From: Bacteroidota bacterium
Lineage (GTDB): Bacteria > Bacteroidota > Bacteroidia > Chitinophagales > Chitinophagaceae
Direction: 5' to 3'
DNA: 64,000 nt
Assembly: GCA_016868585.1 (NCBI GenBank)
Contig: VGGR01000001.1
Span: forward strand, 248,001-312,000
Both the position numbers and the translations under genes were made by a program. The notes under the pieces are model-generated. The model made no database searches. It saw only the letters and a program-made list of their open reading frames with translations, and was not told the origin of the DNA. Position 1 is the stretch's first letter. Each line of letters starts with the position of its first letter. Positions 61,390 to 64,000 of this stretch are shown one piece after another.

Positions 61390-61799
61390 CGTGTCCGTTC
61401 CGGAAGACTTGTTACTTTTTTGTTTTTGTAGTCGTAGCAAATCATAGTGGTCAACACTATTGCTGCAAGCATTGGCTGGGCTGCTGCTTTTTCTATTTTA
61501 TAAAGCAGATCAAATCCTTTGCTGGTAAAATGCATGGCTTGTACGGCAACAGATAATTGATCACCAAAAAATAATTCGTTTCTTATTTCTATACTTGCTT
61601 TTGTAAGCATGAGCGACGTATTGTCTAGTTCCATTTCGGTATACCCATAATGTTGTAAAAACTGCAGTCTTGCTTCATGCGCGTAAACCAACAATTTGTC
61701 ATTGCCTACATGGCCTCCATAATTAATATCGGTAATCCGGACCGGAAACTGATAGGCAAATTGAAAGGTTGTCGGAAGCAATTGTTTTAATGAGGGCAT
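61371..61799 (-). CDS. acyl-CoA thioesterase (4-hydroxybenzoyl-CoA thioesterase-like)
   Basis: FPVRITDINYGGHVGNDKLLVYAHEARLQFLQHYGYTE hot-dog fold active-site region. Confidence 0.85.
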   Translation of the reverse strand: MPSLKQLLPTTFQFAYQFPVRITDINYGGHVGNDKLLVYAHEARLQFLQHYGYTEMELDNTSLMLTKASIEIRNELFFGDQLSVAVQAMHFTSKGFDLLYKIEKAAAQPMLAAIVLTTMICYDYKNKKVTSLPERTRQRLSV

Positions 61800-61802
61800 A
61801 GA

Positions 61803-62396
61803 TTACTTTTTTTGATTGAGATAGCTGACCAGTTTCTCCACGGCTTTTTTACGGTGGCTGTATTTGTTTTTTTCCTCCATTGGCATAGAAGCAAAGCTCT
61901 TGGTGGCACCGGTTGGTATAAAGATAGGATCATACCCAAAACCATTGGTCCCGGTACTTTCCCAATCGATAGTGCCTTCGCAAATCCCCTCAAACTGGTG
62001 TTCAATTCCGTTTTCTATTAATGAAATCACCGTTCTAAATCTGGCCTTTCTGTTTTGGTGGGAAGCTAACTCCTCCAAGAGTTTATTAATGTTCTTTTCT
62101 GCATGCCCATGTTCCCCGGCATAACGAGCGCTCTTTACACCTGGCGCACCACCCAGTGCTACTACTTCAAGGCCGGTGTCCTCGCTAAAGCAATCTGCTT
62201 GCATAAGGCTATACACAGTGGTAGATTTTTCTCGGGCATTTTCCTCCAATGTATCATGTGGTTCAGGAATATCCATATCTATCCCCACTTCTTGGAGTGT
62301 ACAAATCTTAAATGTAGCTCCCAGAATTGCGTTTAGCTCATTTGCCTTATGTTGATTATTAGTGGCAAAGATCAAATGACGCGCTCCGCTAGACAT
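61803..62396 (-). CDS. rdgB: XTP/dITP diphosphatase (HAM1/RdgB family)
   Basis: LIFATNNQHKANELNAIL; TLEENAREKSTTVYSLMQADCFSEDTGLEVVALGGAPGVKSARYAGEHG; NGFGYDPIFIPTGATKSFASMPMEEKNKYSHRKKA. Confidence 0.97.
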   Translation of the reverse strand: MSSGARHLIFATNNQHKANELNAILGATFKICTLQEVGIDMDIPEPHDTLEENAREKSTTVYSLMQADCFSEDTGLEVVALGGAPGVKSARYAGEHGHAEKNINKLLEELASHQNRKARFRTVISLIENGIEHQFEGICEGTIDWESTGTNGFGYDPIFIPTGATKSFASMPMEEKNKYSHRKKAVEKLVSYLNQKK

Positions 62397-62904
62397 CGAA
62401 GTATTTTTTTAACGATTGCCAGAGTTGTTCTCTGTCTGGTTTAGAAGATGCTATTTGTTGAAGAGGGGGAGCTTGTAAAAAAGTTGCGTTTTCTAATTTT
62501 TGCAATTGATAATTGGGAAAATCTATGGGAAGTTGCAATTGCGAGGGCGCTACTCCAAATAGTAAAATAAGGGTGGAGGGAAAATTTGATTGCAATGTCC
62601 GGTAGGTTTCAGTCGGGTACTTGGCGTAATTGACCAAGGCTATGTCTTCCACGGTACGCAGACAGGCATTCAGGATTTTGGTGAGGTAAGCCAATTGGGG
62701 ATCTTGAAGAAACACTGCATTTGGTTCGTTCACTACCACCAGTATATTACTTTTATGTTTTCCAAGAAACTTGGGTTGTATTGGGGGTTCTCCCTCTGCA
62801 TTCTTTCTACTAGCTGGAATACTGCACTTATTCTCCCCTATCAGTCCACGATTGTAAAGCTCTGCTATTAAACCGGGTGTAAGCTGCAGTTGATTGAGCG
62901 ACAT
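62389..62904 (-). CDS. hypothetical protein overlapping rdgB start
   Basis: 171-aa ORF, 8-bp overlap with rdgB on the same strand; coherent composition but no domain I can name. Confidence 0.7.
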   Translation of the reverse strand: MSLNQLQLTPGLIAELYNRGLIGENKCSIPASRKNAEGEPPIQPKFLGKHKSNILVVVNEPNAVFLQDPQLAYLTKILNACLRTVEDIALVNYAKYPTETYRTLQSNFPSTLILLFGVAPSQLQLPIDFPNYQLQKLENATFLQAPPLQQIASSKPDREQLWQSLKKYFDV

Positions 62905-62974
62905 GGCAGGGTAAAAATATACTAATGAGTGTTAGCTTTTTTTATTTTCTTTGCCCCGTAAATTTATATGAAAT

Positions 62975-64000
62975 ATGACTACAGCGCTGAGTATTCCCAT
63001 TGTGCCTGTTGCACAAAGCAAATTAAAAGGGTTGTTATTGGAGAATCTTCCTTTTGGTAAGTACTTTTCCGATCATATGTTGGAGGCTGATTATGTTGAT
63101 GGAAAATGGACTTCAGTTTCCATTCGTCCCTACGCCTCCCTATCGCTAGCTCCTTCAGTGGCAGCATTACATTATGGCCAGGCGATTTTTGAGGGGTTAA
63201 AAGCTTATAAAGACCAGCAATCAAGACCATTTATTTTTCGTCCGCATGATCATTTTGTTCGTTTCAACATTTCTGCTGAGCGCATGCAAATGCCAACTGT
63301 ACCCACTGAGATTTTTATGGATGGTATGTTGCAATTAGTAAAGCTGGACCAAGACTGGATTCCTGCTTTTCCTGATCACTCTCTTTATATACGTCCACTT
63401 ATGTTTTCTACGGATGAGGTGATTGGTGTTCGCCCATCGGATTCCTATAAGTTCATGATATTCCTAAGCCCAACAGGTCCTTATTATAGCGCCCCCATGC
63501 GAATTTGGGTGGAAGAAAAATATGTTAGAGCTGTAAGTGGTGGAGTGGGATACGCAAAGGCAGCGGGTAACTATGGAGGAGCCATGTATGCTACGGCACA
63601 GGCTAAACTTAGGGGCTATGACCAGGTATTGTGGACGGACCCCGATGAGCACAAATATGTCCAAGAGTGTGGTACGATGAACGTTTTCTTTATCATTGGG
63701 AACAGGGCCATAACACCCGGATTGAAGGAAGGAACTATTTTAGGTGGTATTACCCGGATGAGTGTCATGACCTTGTTACAGGGAATGGGGCTTACCGTGG
63801 AAGAAAGAAAATTGGGCATGAATGAGATACTTGATGCCTTTAAATCAGGAGAACTTCGTGAAGTTTTTGGAACAGGCACAGCGGCAACCGTTTCGCTAAT
63901 CAAAGAACTTTGTTACAAGGAAGAGATCCTGCAATTTGACATCAAGAAGTGGGAAGTAGCTCCAGCACTAAAGGAAAAACTTGCTGCTATCAGGGAGGGG
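62975..64000 (+). CDS. ilvE: branched-chain amino acid aminotransferase (truncated by window end)
   Basis: ATG at 62975 opens MTTALSIPIVPVAQSKLKG...SVSIRPYASLSLAPSVAALHYGQAIFEGLKAYKD...; no stop before 64000, hence absent from the ORF track. Confidence 0.92.
   Translation, partial: MTTALSIPIVPVAQSKLKGLLLENLPFGKYFSDHMLEADYVDGKWTSVSIRPYASLSLAPSVAALHYGQAIFEGLKAYKDQQSRPFIFRPHDHFVRFNISAERMQMPTVPTEIFMDGMLQLVKLDQDWIPAFPDHSLYIRPLMFSTDEVIGVRPSDSYKFMIFLSPTGPYYSAPMRIWVEEKYVRAVSGGVGYAKAAGNYGGAMYATAQAKLRGYDQVLWTDPDEHKYVQECGTMNVFFIIGNRAITPGLKEGTILGGITRMSVMTLLQGMGLTVEERKLGMNEILDAFKSGELREVFGTGTAATVSLIKELCYKEEILQFDIKKWEVAPALKEKLAAIREG

Noticed and set aside
1-64000. Search for CRISPR arrays, toxin-antitoxin or defence islands, prophage and transposases
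   Set aside because: No spaced direct repeats, transposase/integrase motifs or defence-gene domains recognised; the region is core-like housekeeping and envelope/transport content.

Overview
The window reads as ordinary, dense chromosomal DNA from a Bacteroidota bacterium, probably a Chitinophagaceae-like lineage (inferred from SusC/SusD pairs, T9SS type-B/gliding C-terminal domain, DUF1573 and DUF5103 proteins, type III glutamine synthetase, TamL-type lipoprotein and TAnnTTTG-like promoter motifs). It holds about 45 genes. These include two SusC/SusD loci, one followed by an SGNH-type esterase and a dicarboxylate symporter. There is a cluster of transporters (two APC amino-acid permeases, a DAACS symporter, DedA, MFS), an Oar-like TonB-dependent receptor, TamB-like and TamL/BamA-like envelope proteins, and many housekeeping genes (proS, truB, a SpoU methylase, transaldolase, glnN, purL, pyrG, yidC, aroE, rdgB, ilvE). 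The small SRP RNA is also present. I found no CRISPR array, rRNA, tRNA, prophage or intact mobile element, and no convincing new defence or biosynthetic system. The observations most worth a second look are: three stacked inverted repeats between glnN and purL; an ABC-F-like C-terminal gene remnant at about 26.26-26.5 kb; a truncated asparaginase-like fragment at 36.5-36.8 kb; a phosphosulfolactate-synthase-like gene in a non-methanogen context; the SusCD-esterase-symporter locus; and several tail-to-tail gene pairs whose stop codons overlap. All family calls come from reading translated motifs, without database searches.
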